This document shows, in pieces, positions 8,576-18,006 of a DNA stretch of 64,000 bases. The notes below the pieces were generated by a model. The model made no database searches. It worked only from the letters and a program-made list of their open reading frames with translations, and was not told where the DNA came from. The position numbers and the translations under genes are program-made. Within the stretch, counting starts at the first letter, position 1, and each line of letters starts with the position of its first letter. This stretch comes from Thermoflavimicrobium dichotomicum (GTDB lineage Bacteria > Bacillota > Bacilli > Thermoactinomycetales > Thermoactinomycetaceae): positions 310,001-374,000 of the forward strand of contig NZ_FORR01000001.1 in assembly GCF_900114055.1 (NCBI RefSeq). The letters run 5' to 3'.

Positions 8576-9043
8576 TCAGTGCTTTTTCTTTTTGAAAACA
8601 CGATATACCATAGGAACCCCATCTTTTTCTTGACATAACTGAATATGCCCCGTTCCTCGAATCTCCTCAGGTAATTCCTCATAAGTAATCACTTCAAATC
8701 CCATCTGCTGAAATAAATCTGCAGCATGCCCAGCTAATAAATATACTTCTAATAATTGGATTGTTTCCGCATAGGTTAGGATTATCTTGATCAAATGAAT
8801 ACCTATTTTTGCACTCCACGACGCTTTAGCCAGGATAAAAGAGGAGAGTAAACCATAAGGCTTATATACTTCCAGTCCAATCATTCCAACAATTTTGACG
8901 TGTTCTTCCCCTTCAGATGCTTGCTCGACCAGAAAAAAATGCTCAAGATGTTGATCAATTCCCTGATCTTTGATTTTAGATCTCTTCAACAGATGGCGTA
9001 CCGAATGGAGATCAGAAGCCTGGGCTCTTCGAATTAAAAACAT
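8576..9043 (-). CDS. GNAT-like N-acetyltransferase
   Basis: A 155-residue protein starting MFLIRRAQASDLHSVRHLLK, which is the opening strand and helix of a GNAT fold. The central strand EHVKIVGMIGLEVY and the later ETIQLLEVYLLAGHAADLFQQMGFE fit acetyltransferase motifs A and B. The acetyl-CoA loop (Q/RxxGxG/A) is not well formed, so activity is uncertain. In B. subtilis a GNAT gene (ywlB) occupies the same place between spoIIR and ywlC. A GAAGGGGGA ribosome site precedes the ATG. Confidence 0.75.
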   Translation of the reverse strand: MFLIRRAQASDLHSVRHLLKRSKIKDQGIDQHLEHFFLVEQASEGEEHVKIVGMIGLEVYKPYGLLSSFILAKASWSAKIGIHLIKIILTYAETIQLLEVYLLAGHAADLFQQMGFEVITYEELPEEIRGTGHIQLCQEKDGVPMVYRVFKKKKH

Positions 9044-9106
9044 AAATATCCCCCTTCAGACCTTGTCCATTACCACGGTATGAAAGGGGAAACGAATCTA
9101 GAACAA

Positions 9107-9784
9107 TCAAAACCATTTTTTGCACCAATGAGTTAACTGCTCAACAAGTAGAAAACGCACTTGCCACGATTCCGGTTCAGATCCATTTACTTCCTCATCC
9201 GCTGCCGCAGCCAATACTTCCGTCTTAGGCGTAAGGGAAGCCGACAACGATGCACTTTTCTTGGGAATAGCTTCACCGCTTCCCATATCTACAAAACAAA
9301 GGGGCGGAAACAGTACACACCACCAGTTATCTCCTTCTCCTTTTCCCAAAGTGATGCGTAGAGCTTCGTAATTTCCCGCTGGATATACTTTTTCCCCATA
9401 CAGCTTGGTTGGGAAAGGAACTTGTCCAAAATCCACTTTGACCGGATAGGTAAAACCATACTGTCGAACGGTTTGCTCCGCGATCTGCTGAAACAGGGGA
9501 ATCCGTTTTCCAATCAGTTTTCGTGCTTCATCCAGATTCCTGGGTTGTGCCGCCCACGATTGGATTTCTTCAACCACTTGATCACGTACTTTTCTTTTTA
9601 GCCATTGATCCTGTACAGTGTCACTATTGGCAAGGATACGCAATCGAATAGCCTGTTCTGGAATTTCTTTGTCTGTTCCTGACAATACCTTGCTTCCCGC
9701 CCAGATCTCATCATTTATAACATGAAAAGAAAATAATCCCATAATCACGAATATAAACAGGAAAAAATAATGACCTTTTTTCAT
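9107..9784 (-). CDS. spoIIR: Stage II sporulation protein R
   Basis: SpoIIR is secreted from the forespore and triggers SpoIIGA to process pro-sigma-E in the mother cell. The protein begins MKKGHYFFLFIFVIMGLFSF, a signal peptide, followed by the family core IPEQAIRLRILANSDTVQDQ and KVDFGQVPFPTKLYGEKVYP. The C-terminal half contains NWWCVLFPPLCFVD, another family mark. I start it at the ATG at 9784 behind GAGGAGG; the open frame extends upstream to 9826 without support. About 225 residues, normal length. Confidence 0.94.
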   Translation of the reverse strand: MKKGHYFFLFIFVIMGLFSFHVINDEIWAGSKVLSGTDKEIPEQAIRLRILANSDTVQDQWLKRKVRDQVVEEIQSWAAQPRNLDEARKLIGKRIPLFQQIAEQTVRQYGFTYPVKVDFGQVPFPTKLYGEKVYPAGNYEALRITLGKGEGDNWWCVLFPPLCFVDMGSGEAIPKKSASLSASLTPKTEVLAAAADEEVNGSEPESWQVRFLLVEQLTHWCKKWF

Positions 9785-9862
9785 CTTTCCGTCCTCCTCT
9801 TTTCTTCTATCCATCAGTATGGACAAAGCAAAGAGGAATTAATCACATTTTTTGAAAAAAAG

Positions 9863-10729
9863 CTACATTTTTCCTAGAACAATCCGATCATGCCCAGCCC
9901 AGTCTTTTCGGATCTGAACCTGAGCTCCCAGATTCTCTACCAATTGGGCAACTGCTTCTCCCTGATCATGTCCGATTTCAAAGGCAATGAGCCGCGGTTT
10001 TACAGGTAGCATAGCCACTTGCCGAGTCAATACACGATAAGGTTCCAGTCCATCCTCGCCACCATCCAGTGCCAGCTTCGGCTCATATTCACTCACTTGC
10101 TTTTCGAGAAATTGGATATGAGACGAGGGAATATATGGAGGATTTGATACCAAAATATCAAACGTAACACCTTCTTGCAGCATGGGAGACAAATATTCGC
10201 CATGAACAAAACGAATGTGCCGAACTGCTGCATGTTTCTTCGCATTAATCCTGGCTACCTGGAGTGCTTCCTGTGATATATCAATTGCAGTGAATCGCCA
10301 ATGCGGACATTCCTTGGCCAAAGTAATCGCAATACATCCACTTCCTGTTCCTACATCGACCACATGCAATGTTTCCAGTTCCCATTTTTGGATCGCTTCT
10401 TGAATGACCGCTTCAACAAGCAGTTCCGTTTCTGGTCGGGGAATAAGGACAGCAGGTGTGACAGTAAACAATCGACCATAAAACTCCTGATCACCAAAAA
10501 TATATTGAAGCGGTTCACCATGCGCCCGTCGGTTTAACCACTGTTGCAACTTGATTTCCTGCTCAGGTGTGATCAACTGGTCCCATATCATAAAAAATTG
10601 GGTACGATCCACTCCCAAAATCCGTCGCAACAACCATTCCGCCTCAAATTCTGGCGACTCGATTCCATGTTTATGTAAAAAAGAGGCAGCCATCTGATAG
10701 GCTACCCGAATTGATTTTCCTGTATTCAT
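9863..10729 (-). CDS. prmC: Release-factor glutamine methyltransferase
   Basis: PrmC methylates the glutamine of the GGQ motif in peptide chain release factors. The 288 residues contain the SAM-binding motif VVDVGTGSGCIAITLAKE (about 123-140) and the catalytic NPPY in ILVSNPPYIPSS (about 194-205), preceded by the helical N-terminal domain that docks release factor and the linker VLIPRPETELLVE. It lies 75 bases downstream of its substrate gene prfA in the same direction, the classic pairing. Confidence 0.97.
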   Translation of the reverse strand: MNTGKSIRVAYQMAASFLHKHGIESPEFEAEWLLRRILGVDRTQFFMIWDQLITPEQEIKLQQWLNRRAHGEPLQYIFGDQEFYGRLFTVTPAVLIPRPETELLVEAVIQEAIQKWELETLHVVDVGTGSGCIAITLAKECPHWRFTAIDISQEALQVARINAKKHAAVRHIRFVHGEYLSPMLQEGVTFDILVSNPPYIPSSHIQFLEKQVSEYEPKLALDGGEDGLEPYRVLTRQVAMLPVKPRLIAFEIGHDQGEAVAQLVENLGAQVQIRKDWAGHDRIVLGKM

Positions 10730-10804
10730 TGACTATGTGCCCCCTGAATTCTTTCTCCTGCCGCATCATCTCATCCGAAAATGACTTCTGCCAAACCCAT
10801 CACT

Positions 10805-11872
10805 TCACTCCGCTTTTGCAAGTAGTCTTGCTTGTTCATCCATGATCAAAGCATTAATAATCTCATCCAATTCGCCATCCAAAACGAGATCCAGTTTATG
10901 CAAAGTTAAACCGATCCGGTGGTCTGTAACCCGACTTTGCGGGAAATTATAGGTACGAATCCGTTCGCTTCGGTCACCTGTACCCACTTGACTTTTTCGT
11001 GCATCAGCCAATTTGGCCATCTCTTCTTGCATTTTTAAATCATACAAACGTGCACGAAGGACCCGCATCGCTTTCTCTTTATTGCTGTTCTGGGATTTTT
11101 CATCTTGACAGGAGACTACGATTCCAGTCGGAATATGTGTGATACGTACAGCTGACTTCGTGGTATTCACACTTTGTCCACCTGGACCGCTAGAGCAGAA
11201 AGTATCAATGCGAATATCTTTATCGTTGATTTCTACTTCAACCTCTTCTACTTCGGGAAGTACGGCAACCGTGGCTGTTGAGGTATGGATTCTACCGCCT
11301 GATTCTGTTGTTGGGACACGTTGTACGCGATGCGCTCCACTTTCATACTTCAAACGGCTATATGCTCCACGTCCCTGAATAGAGAAAACAACTTCTTTAA
11401 AACCACCCAGTCCAGTAACATTCGCTTCCAACAACTCTACTTTCCAGCCTTGGCGTTCCGCAAAGCGTGTATACATTCGATAAAGATCTGCAGCAAACAA
11501 CGCTGCTTCTTCTCCACCAGCCGCTCCACGAATTTCGACAATGACGTTTTTCTCATCATTTGGATCTTTAGGTAAAAGCAGAATCCGAATACGTTCTTCC
11601 AGCTGTTTTTTGCGTGGAGTTAGCTCATCAATCTCTGCTTTCACTAACTCTCGCATTTCATCATCCAATTTTTCTTCCAACATGGCTTTCGCTTCTTGAA
11701 GTTGTTCAACAACTTGTTTATATTCCAAGTAAGCTTGATTTTGTTCTTCCAAGCCAGCTTGTTCTTTTGAGTAAGCCGTTAACTTTTTTGGATCATTAAT
11801 CACTTCTGGATCACAAAGCAATCGGCTTAACTCTTCATAGCGTCGATGAATGGCTTCCAAACGATCCAGCAC
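10805..11872 (-). CDS. prfA: Peptide chain release factor 1
   Basis: RF1 reads UAA and UAG stop codons and triggers peptide release. At 355 residues it has the family length. The GGQ loop is [17 protein letters not shown] (about 228-244). The codon-reading PxT motif is seen as VPTTES (about 186-191). Start is GTG at 11872, with GGGAG upstream. It is co-directional with prmC, tdk and spoIIR, though a plus-strand gene and tdk-side hairpins separate it from tdk. Confidence 0.97.
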   Translation of the reverse strand: MLDRLEAIHRRYEELSRLLCDPEVINDPKKLTAYSKEQAGLEEQNQAYLEYKQVVEQLQEAKAMLEEKLDDEMRELVKAEIDELTPRKKQLEERIRILLLPKDPNDEKNVIVEIRGAAGGEEAALFAADLYRMYTRFAERQGWKVELLEANVTGLGGFKEVVFSIQGRGAYSRLKYESGAHRVQRVPTTESGGRIHTSTATVAVLPEVEEVEVEINDKDIRIDTFCSSGPGGQSVNTTKSAVRITHIPTGIVVSCQDEKSQNSNKEKAMRVLRARLYDLKMQEEMAKLADARKSQVGTGDRSERIRTYNFPQSRVTDHRIGLTLHKLDLVLDGELDEIINALIMDEQARLLAKAE

Positions 11873-12044
11873 AGCTCTTCACTCCCAATCCATCATCTAA
11901 ATGAATAATTTTATATCAAAACTGCTTTTATTTCCATAATCCGCACGCTAGTATCATATCATAGGAAAGATGGAGAAGAAAATCAGAGTCATTTCACATA
12001 TGATATAATATGCAAGTACCTAAACAAGTAAGGGAGATTTTGGA

Positions 12045-13079
12045 ATGTCAAATATTACACAACCAATCTGGGAAACACTATTCACATTTACCCCTTTTTT
12101 GCTCCTTTTCTATCTTGTTAACTTGTCTGAAAAAAACCGGGAATCTAACCCCAACAAAGGTGAAACACTGGCGATTGTCCTCTACGTTCTCATCGGAGCC
12201 ATTTATGGCCTGTTATTCTTGATCGGTTTGGCCAATCAACTATTCAGTATGCTCCCAGCAGAAGTATTTGAAAAAATAGCAACCAATCTGCCTATCAAGC
12301 AATCCTCACTCTCGTTTATGGGGCTTGGCATATGGATCTCTTCACTACTTGCCATGCTGACTTTTATTCCTGCGGTTCGAAAAGGAATTGCTCGTTTGAT
12401 TCCGATTGATCCTTTTCACCGAGTTCATACCATTGCTTTATCTCTTAGCATGACCATTTTTATCCAATTGTTTTTTTACTTGGGCATCGGTTTGGAAACG
12501 CTCAGTCAAATCGAACCTGTGCAAAGTTTAGGTTCCACTCTCAGCAGCATCTGGTCCCAAGATCTTTTGTTTGTGCTGATCAGCTTCGTTGGAGTTGGAT
12601 GGTTAACCCGTCGAAACAGCAAAGAAACTATCAAACGATTAGGATTGGAAAAACCAACACTTCAAATTATTTTACTCGCTCTCCTTATTGGTGTGTGCTT
12701 TTCCTATCTTGCCCAGCTCCTGGAGTTTATTGCCGTTAAAGCGGGAATCACAGGGGATCCGCATGTAAATAAACTGACCGAAAAAATGCTAGGGCCATTA
12801 TTTACCTCTACCATCGGCATTCTGACATTGGGACTCGCTGCTGCTCTGGGTGAAGAATTAATTTTCCGAGGGGCTCTGCAGCCACGATTTGGCTTGGTTT
12901 ATACAGCTATTCTCTTTACGTTTACCCATGCCAATTATGGATTCAGTTTATCTACATTCATCGTGCTTGTTTTCGCTTTGGCTCTCGGTCTATTAAGAAA
13001 ATACTATCACACCACATTTACCATGATTGTACATGCAACTTACAATATTTCTTTAGTGGTATTACCGCCGATCGGGTAA
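12045..13079 (+). CDS. CPBP-family intramembrane metalloprotease
   Basis: A 344-residue membrane protein with about eight hydrophobic segments. The three motifs of the CPBP/Abi (Rce1-like) family are in order near the C-terminus: GEELIFRG (EExxxR), FTHANYG (FxxxH type) and HATYN. Members cleave membrane-anchored substrates or process bacteriocin-like peptides; the substrate here is unknown. It is the first plus-strand gene and is divergent from prfA, with TATAAT at 12013 that could be its -10. Two hairpins follow its stop. It breaks the otherwise conserved prfA-tdk order. Confidence 0.88.
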   Translation: MSNITQPIWETLFTFTPFLLLFYLVNLSEKNRESNPNKGETLAIVLYVLIGAIYGLLFLIGLANQLFSMLPAEVFEKIATNLPIKQSSLSFMGLGIWISSLLAMLTFIPAVRKGIARLIPIDPFHRVHTIALSLSMTIFIQLFFYLGIGLETLSQIEPVQSLGSTLSSIWSQDLLFVLISFVGVGWLTRRNSKETIKRLGLEKPTLQIILLALLIGVCFSYLAQLLEFIAVKAGITGDPHVNKLTEKMLGPLFTSTIGILTLGLAAALGEELIFRGALQPRFGLVYTAILFTFTHANYGFSLSTFIVLVFALALGLLRKYYHTTFTMIVHATYNISLVVLPPIG

Positions 13080-13085
13080 AAATCA

Positions 13086-13107
13086 CCCACTAGACATGAC
13101 TAGTGGG
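13086..13107 (+). terminator. Hairpin after the CPBP gene
   Basis: Perfect 8-bp stem CCCACTAG/CTAGTGGG with a 6-base loop, seven bases after the stop codon. It lacks a clear T run, so termination strength is uncertain. Confidence 0.5.
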
Positions 13108-13112
13108 ACAGC

Positions 13113-13152
13113 TTGTTGACAAAATTTCGGTTATTTGCCGGTTCGTCAACAA
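13113..13152. other. GTTGAC-type inverted repeat
   Basis: TTGTTGAC (13113-13120) pairs with GTCAACAA (13145-13152) around a 24-base loop that itself contains CGGTTATTTGCCGG. Similar GTTGAC/GTCAAC hairpins occur after other genes in this window (25253, 36061). Confidence 0.5.
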
Positions 13153-13191
13153 CTTCGAGAATTTGCCTGCAACATCTCAATCAACTAGAAC

Positions 13192-13232
13192 CGGCTCCTT
13201 TTTCGAATCATTGATAATGGAAAAAGGAGCCG
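13192..13232 (-). terminator. Probable terminator of tdk
   Basis: A perfect 13-bp stem, CGGCTCCTTTTTC with GAAAAAGGAGCCG, separated by 15 bases, 40 bases downstream of the tdk stop. The T run lies inside the stem and could serve a terminator on either strand. Confidence 0.6.
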
Positions 13233-13272
13233 ATTTCTCTTCCTGTTTGCCCATCGCCTCGAACCTTGATAA

Positions 13273-13863
13273 CTATTTCCGCAATACTTCATGACAGTGA
13301 CGACAACGAGCTTCATATTGCTCATCCGCCCCTACCTGTATGACCGGATCATCTTCTTTCGCAGGTCGTCCATTGATCAATCGCTGCGTCCGGCTTGCCG
13401 GTCCACCACACTTTACACAAATCGCTTGCAGTTTGGTAACGTGTTCTGCAACTGCCAATAAAAAAGGAGTAGGACCAAAAGGCTTGCCACGAAAATCTTG
13501 ATCCAGCCCCGCACAAATGACTCTTTTCCCTTGATCCGCCAGTTTTTGACAAATCGATACAATATCCATATCAAAGAACTGAACTTCATCGATTGCAATG
13601 ACATCCGTTTCTTCGGAAACATAATTTAAAATTTCTCCGGCCGTCTGAATTGCTTTTGCATCGGCCATTAATCCATTATGCGAAGCAATGGCTTCATGAT
13701 GATATCGGTCATCAATCGCTGGTTTGAACGCCTGTACATTTAATTTGGCAATTCTGGCACGACGAATGCGGCGGATTAGCTCTTCACTTTTACCGGAAAA
13801 CATTCCACCGCAAATAACCTCAATCCATCCCTCTTTTTGCATGAGAAATGTATTGTATGACAT
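13273..13863 (-). CDS. tdk: Thymidine kinase (type II)
   Basis: Tdk phosphorylates thymidine in DNA precursor salvage. The 196 residues show the Walker A loop [11 protein letters not shown] (about 19-29), the Walker B-like [10 protein letters not shown] (about 89-98), the lasso-forming C-terminal region and two zinc pairs, CVKCGG and CRHCHE, as in the TK1-like family. The ATG at 13863 follows AGGAAAGAG. It sits between rpmE and prfA as in Bacillus. Confidence 0.97.
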   Translation of the reverse strand: MSYNTFLMQKEGWIEVICGGMFSGKSEELIRRIRRARIAKLNVQAFKPAIDDRYHHEAIASHNGLMADAKAIQTAGEILNYVSEETDVIAIDEVQFFDMDIVSICQKLADQGKRVICAGLDQDFRGKPFGPTPFLLAVAEHVTKLQAICVKCGGPASRTQRLINGRPAKEDDPVIQVGADEQYEARCRHCHEVLRK

Positions 13864-14134
13864 ATCTCTTTCCTGCTACTTGAAACCTTGAATAATGATA
13901 ATAAATAGATCCATTCAAAAAACATCGATCCCATTTTTAACCAAATACCCATTCTTTCTTTACCAGCCTTCATCCACAAAAAGCCAGGTGTTTCATCTAT
14001 CGATTCATAAACACTTCTTTTTATTTGACTTATTCAAGTAGCAGTCTACACCTCCTGCATTTTATCTCAAACACGATTCTACCGAACCACATTGTAGCAT
14101 AAAATAACCATCCCGTTTGCAACAAAAGCATAGC
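13864..14134. other. Intergenic leader region of tdk
   Basis: About 270 bases between rpmE's terminator and tdk. On the minus strand it holds an orphan ribosome-site word AGGAGGTG near 14050 without a convincing reading frame behind it. No RNA gene or repeat is evident. Confidence 0.4.
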
Positions 14135-14164
14135 AAAAAATAAGCAAGCACATCGTGCTTGCTT
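14135..14164 (-). terminator. Terminator of rpmE
   Basis: A perfect 10-bp stem, AAGCAAGCAC with GTGCTTGCTT, three-base loop, followed on the minus strand by ATTTTTT; it directly follows the rpmE stop codon. Confidence 0.9.
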
Positions 14165-14166
14165 GA

Positions 14167-14367
14167 TTACTTAAGGTTGTATTTCTTTTTGAAACGATCC
14201 ACACGTCCACCAGCGTTCACCATTTTTTGTTTACCAGTAAAGAACGGGTGACATGCAGAGCATACGTCAACACGTAAATTTTCAACAGTAGATCCTGTTT
14301 CGAATGTATTTCCGCATGCACAGGTAACTGTTGTTAATTTATAAGCTGGATGAATACCTGCTTTCAT
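14167..14367 (-). CDS. rpmE: Ribosomal protein L31 (zinc-binding form)
   Basis: L31 bridges the two ribosomal subunits near the central protuberance. The 66 residues contain four cysteines at 16, 18, 36 and 39, the zinc-binding (C+) form, so this is the standard copy and not the zinc-free paralogue induced by Zur. It begins [21 protein letters not shown] good promoter lies upstream and a terminator directly downstream, so it is a single-gene unit. Confidence 0.98.
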   Translation of the reverse strand: MKAGIHPAYKLTTVTCACGNTFETGSTVENLRVDVCSACHPFFTGKQKMVNAGGRVDRFKKKYNLK

Positions 14368-14425
14368 CTATACTCACCTCTTTCACTTGCGACTTGCGCC
14401 CCATCGACCTAAAAACCACTGATGT

Positions 14426-14455
14426 ATTATATCACGAACATTGCTCATACCGCAA
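14426..14455 (-). promoter_or_regulatory. Probable sigma-A promoter of rpmE
   Basis: A perfect -10 TATAAT (14426-14431 on the minus strand) lies 18 bases from a -35 TTGCGG (14450-14455), about 60 bases before the rpmE start. Confidence 0.6.
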
Positions 14456-14543
14456 GGCAAGAAGCGAGATCCTCTCTATATTGACGCGATATCTGCGATA
14501 GTCAATCTCTGGAATGCTAATGCGAACAAATCAAATAAGTCCT

Positions 14544-15560
14544 TTACCGAAGTACAGACAGCGGATTAATCGCTTGACCGTTTTTCCGCACTTCAAAGTG
14601 CAGATGATACCCCGTTGAATCACCAGTACTTCCCATCATTCCGAGCAATTGGCCTGTATCTACCTTTTGTCCTTTGTGCACATGAATGCGGCTTAAATGT
14701 GCATAATAAGTGACCCAGCCTCCTCCATGATCAACCACGACAAGATTACCATAACTCCCTGCATATCCTGCCCGTACTACAACTCCACCTAATGATGAAT
14801 GAATAGGGGTTTTGGATCGAGCTGCATTCCAAATATCAATTCCCTTGTGCTGTCTTCCATTTCGCCATCCAAAATTACTTGTAATCTGTCCATCCACAGG
14901 CCATTGGAAAACATAAGAGCTTTGCTTTTCTGACTCCTGTTTTACAACAGCAACAGCCTCCCGTTTTTCTTGCATAGGAAGAATTTTGGCTTTACCCTGG
15001 TTTGCTCGACCATTTGGTTTATGTGATTTCGCTGGGTCAATCAATTGTGGAACAGCTATCCATTGTCCAACATAGGCCTGTTTCGATTTTTGGAGTTCTG
15101 GATTGAGGTGCAAGATTAGCTCTTTGGTTATCTGATATTTTTCCGCAAGTGATTCCAGTGTTTCTCCCATTCGAACCCGAATCCATTTTCGCAAGATCGG
15201 AATATTTAGTTTCTGGCCAGTTTGTAAACGCTGAGTATCTGTCAGGTGATTATACTTGGCAAGATCATGATAATCAACACCAAAGAATTGAGCAATTTGA
15301 TATAAAGTATCACCTTGTTTTACCTCATAAGCAAGTGGTTTGGTTTCCACTCTGGCCGCCAAATTTCCGTCCGCCATAGCAGTAATGGGACTTAAATACT
15401 GAACTAATGCTTCCTGGGCGATCAGCTCTTTACCAAAAGGTGTAATCGGTTTTTGCAGTTCTTCTGAGTATACTGGATGCGAGTTGGTTGTGCCCATCGC
15501 CCAAGCAGCCGAAGCGGAACAAATGGTCAACGAAGAAGCTATAAGCTTTTTGTGGGACAT
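14544..15560 (-). CDS. LysM and M23 peptidoglycan endopeptidase, exported
   Basis: A 338-residue secreted cell-wall hydrolase. It has an N-terminal signal peptide (about 1-22, ending near SAAWA), a LysM domain (YEVKQGDTLYQIAQFFGVDY, about 78-122), a second, weaker LysM-like repeat (WIRVRMGETLESLAEKYQIT, about 126-170), a basic linker and a C-terminal M23 metallopeptidase domain. Zinc ligands are visible in HKGIDIW (HxxxD), and in GYHLHFEVR (HxH). M23 enzymes cut peptide cross-links. It lies between rho and rpmE, where several Bacilli have unrelated genes. A role in sporulation is possible but not shown by sequence. Confidence 0.92.
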   Translation of the reverse strand: MSHKKLIASSLTICSASAAWAMGTTNSHPVYSEELQKPITPFGKELIAQEALVQYLSPITAMADGNLAARVETKPLAYEVKQGDTLYQIAQFFGVDYHDLAKYNHLTDTQRLQTGQKLNIPILRKWIRVRMGETLESLAEKYQITKELILHLNPELQKSKQAYVGQWIAVPQLIDPAKSHKPNGRANQGKAKILPMQEKREAVAVVKQESEKQSSYVFQWPVDGQITSNFGWRNGRQHKGIDIWNAARSKTPIHSSLGGVVVRAGYAGSYGNLVVVDHGGGWVTYYAHLSRIHVHKGQKVDTGQLLGMMGSTGDSTGYHLHFEVRKNGQAINPLSVLR

Positions 15561-15646
15561 TCCAACACCTCATATCAGATGATAGTTGGGGTCGACCCCA
15601 TTCTCATCTATATGAGGCAATCTTCATTGGTATGCAAAAAAATAGG

Positions 15647-16939
15647 TTAAGAAGCTGTAGTAGTTTTAAGAGGGGAGCGAGGAAGTTCAATCGAAGCCAA
15701 AAACTCTTCATTGGACTTGGTATTTTTTAATTTTTTCAAAAACGCTTCAATGCACTCATTATTATCTGCCAAGGACTTTCGGATCATCCAAATCTTCTCT
15801 AGCTCTTCCTTGCTAAGCAGCAGTTCTTCCCGCCGGGTACCAGACCGCAAAATATCAATCGCCGGGAAAATTCGCCGCTCAGCCAATTTACGATCCAAAT
15901 GTAACTCCATATTTCCTGTGCCTTTAAATTCCTCATAAATGACATCGTCCATACGCGAGCCTGTATCGACCAAAGCAGTAGCCAAAATGGTCAAACTTCC
16001 GCCTTCTTCCACATTTCTCGCTGCTCCAAAAAAGCGCTTGGGTCGATGGAACGCAGCCGGGTCAATTCCTCCTGATAAAGTACGTCCACTTGGCGGAATG
16101 ACCAGATTGTAAGCTCTTGCCAAACGAGTAATACTATCAAGCAAAATCACCACATGTCGTTTATGTTCCACCAAACGCTGTGCTCGCTCCAGCACGAGTT
16201 CAGCGACCTTAATATGGTTCTCTGGCAATTCGTCAAAAGTGGAACTGACTACTTCTGCTTTAACTGAACGTTGCATATCCGTTACTTCTTCTGGCCGCTC
16301 ATCGATTAACAGAACAAATAATTCGATCTCTGGATGATTTTTCGCAATACTGTTTGCAATTTCTTTTAGAAGCATCGTCTTACCGGCCTTAGGCTGGGCT
16401 ACAATCAATCCACGTTGTCCCAATCCAACCGGTGAAATCAAATCCATCACACGTGTGGAAATATTTTCCGGGCTTGTCTCCAAACGCAGACGCTTTTGTG
16501 GATACAAAGGAGTTAAAGCAGGAAAGTGGAGGCGTTCTGCAGCCACTTCAGGATCTTCCCCATTCACTGCTTCAACATGTAACAAACCAAAGAAGCGTTC
16601 ATTTTCCTTTGGGGCACGAACTTTCCCAGAGACCAGATCGCCGGATCGGAGATCAAACCGGCGAATCTGGGATGCAGAAATGTAGATATCCTCTGAAGAT
16701 GGCAGGAAATTAATCGGGCGTAAAAATCCATATCCTTCTGGAAGGACATCCAATACTCCTTCCATAAACATTAAGCCGTCTCGTTCTGCTTTTGCTTTCA
16801 AAATGGCGAAAATCAACTCTTTCTTTTTCATTTGGCTATAATAGGGAATCTGGTATTCCTTCGCTAATTTATACAAATCCGTTAAACGACGGCTCTCTAA
16901 ATCGGCGAGTGTAAATTCTTCCACGATCGCTGTCACCAC
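15647..16939 (-). CDS. rho: Transcription termination factor Rho
   Basis: Rho is a hexameric RNA-dependent ATPase that ends transcription. The 430 residues start with the N-terminal helical domain ([19 protein letters not shown]), then the cold-shock RNA-binding domain (about 50-120), Walker [15 protein letters not shown] (about 178-191) and Walker [17 protein letters not shown] (about 260-275). The start is uncertain among GTG codons at 16939, 16936 and 16927; I keep the first, which has AGAGAGA upstream. It lies 15 bases downstream of glpX and is likely co-transcribed with it. Confidence 0.96.
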   Translation of the reverse strand: MVTAIVEEFTLADLESRRLTDLYKLAKEYQIPYYSQMKKKELIFAILKAKAERDGLMFMEGVLDVLPEGYGFLRPINFLPSSEDIYISASQIRRFDLRSGDLVSGKVRAPKENERFFGLLHVEAVNGEDPEVAAERLHFPALTPLYPQKRLRLETSPENISTRVMDLISPVGLGQRGLIVAQPKAGKTMLLKEIANSIAKNHPEIELFVLLIDERPEEVTDMQRSVKAEVVSSTFDELPENHIKVAELVLERAQRLVEHKRHVVILLDSITRLARAYNLVIPPSGRTLSGGIDPAAFHRPKRFFGAARNVEEGGSLTILATALVDTGSRMDDVIYEEFKGTGNMELHLDRKLAERRIFPAIDILRSGTRREELLLSKEELEKIWMIRKSLADNNECIEAFLKKLKNTKSNEEFLASIELPRSPLKTTTAS

Positions 16940-16954
16940 GCAATCTCTCTAAAT

Positions 16955-17920
16955 TTATTTGATAACCAAATTCGGTTTTTTCTCTAGACGATGAGTACCT
17001 TCTATAAACCGAACGGTACCTGTTTTTGCACGCATAACAAGAGAATGGGTTGTCACCAGGTTCCCGTTATAACGGACTCCCTTTAACAATTCTCCATCTG
17101 TTACTCCTGTTGCTGCAAAAATGGCATCTTCACCTTTTACCATATCTTCCATACGCAATACTTTTCTCGGGTCAGACAAACCCATTTTAATACATCTTTC
17201 ATATTGTGCTTCATCTTCTGGTACAAGACGCCCTTGAATTTCACCACCCAAACACTTGAGTGCGACGGCTGCCAGCACACCTTCTGGTGCTCCACCCGTA
17301 CCAAATAAGATATCTACACCTGTATCAGGAAATCCCGTATTGACTGCCGCTGCTACATCTCCATCTGAAATCAATTTGATTCGAGCGCCTGCTTTGCGAA
17401 TTTCTTCAATCAGTTTCGCATGTCGAGGTCGATCTAACACCACTGCTACTACATCTTCCATATCCTTTCCAGTAGCACGAGCCACTGCTTTTAAATTATC
17501 TTCTACGGGTGCATCCAAATCAATTTGACCAACTGCCTTTGGCCCTACTGCTATCTTTTCCATGTACATATCAGGAGCATGAAGCAATCCGCCCCGGTCA
17601 GACACTGCCACGACAGATAAAGAGTTCCACAGACCTTTTGCTACAATGTTTGTACCTTCCAATGGATCTACTGCCACATCTACTTCAGGCAGATAACCCA
17701 ATCCCAAACGTTCCCCGATATATAACATGGGTGCTTCGTCCATTTCCCCTTCACCAATGACAACTGTACCGCGCATAGGAATCGTATCAAACACTTTACG
17801 CATCGCCGAAGTGGCAGCTTCATCTGCTTCATTTTTCTTGCCTAACCCCATCCAACGGCCTGCTGCAATGGCAGCCGCTTCAGTTACACGTACCAATTCC
17901 ATTGTTAAACTTCTTTCCAT
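16955..17920 (-). CDS. glpX: Class II fructose-1,6-bisphosphatase
   Basis: GlpX hydrolyses fructose-1,6-bisphosphate in gluconeogenesis. The 321 residues match the family: [17 protein letters not shown] (about 56-72) and the metal-binding [17 protein letters not shown] (about 80-96), with a later [15 protein letters not shown]. It is preceded by murA and followed by rho, the conserved order. A palindrome lies between murA and glpX and could be an operator. The cluster also includes fsa and fba, so sugar-phosphate genes are grouped here. Confidence 0.96.
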   Translation of the reverse strand: MERSLTMELVRVTEAAAIAAGRWMGLGKKNEADEAATSAMRKVFDTIPMRGTVVIGEGEMDEAPMLYIGERLGLGYLPEVDVAVDPLEGTNIVAKGLWNSLSVVAVSDRGGLLHAPDMYMEKIAVGPKAVGQIDLDAPVEDNLKAVARATGKDMEDVVAVVLDRPRHAKLIEEIRKAGARIKLISDGDVAAAVNTGFPDTGVDILFGTGGAPEGVLAAVALKCLGGEIQGRLVPEDEAQYERCIKMGLSDPRKVLRMEDMVKGEDAIFAATGVTDGELLKGVRYNGNLVTTHSLVMRAKTGTVRFIEGTHRLEKKPNLVIK

Positions 17921-17970
17921 ACACGTTCATCCCCTTTTTCAGACCAGTATGTCATAAAATCCACAAATAG

Positions 17971-17997
17971 TGTAACATATAGAGCAACTATGTTACA
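17971..17997. promoter_or_regulatory. Palindrome upstream of glpX
   Basis: TGTAACATA (17971-17979) and TATGTTACA (17989-17997) form a perfect 9-bp inverted repeat with a 9-base spacer in the murA-glpX gap. There is no T run, so a regulator binding site is as likely as an RNA hairpin. Confidence 0.45.
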
Positions 17998-18006
17998 TTT
18001 TAGTTT

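Noticed and set aside
9289-9513. Alternative minus-strand frame inside spoIIR
   Set aside because: Lies wholly within spoIIR, which has clear family motifs.
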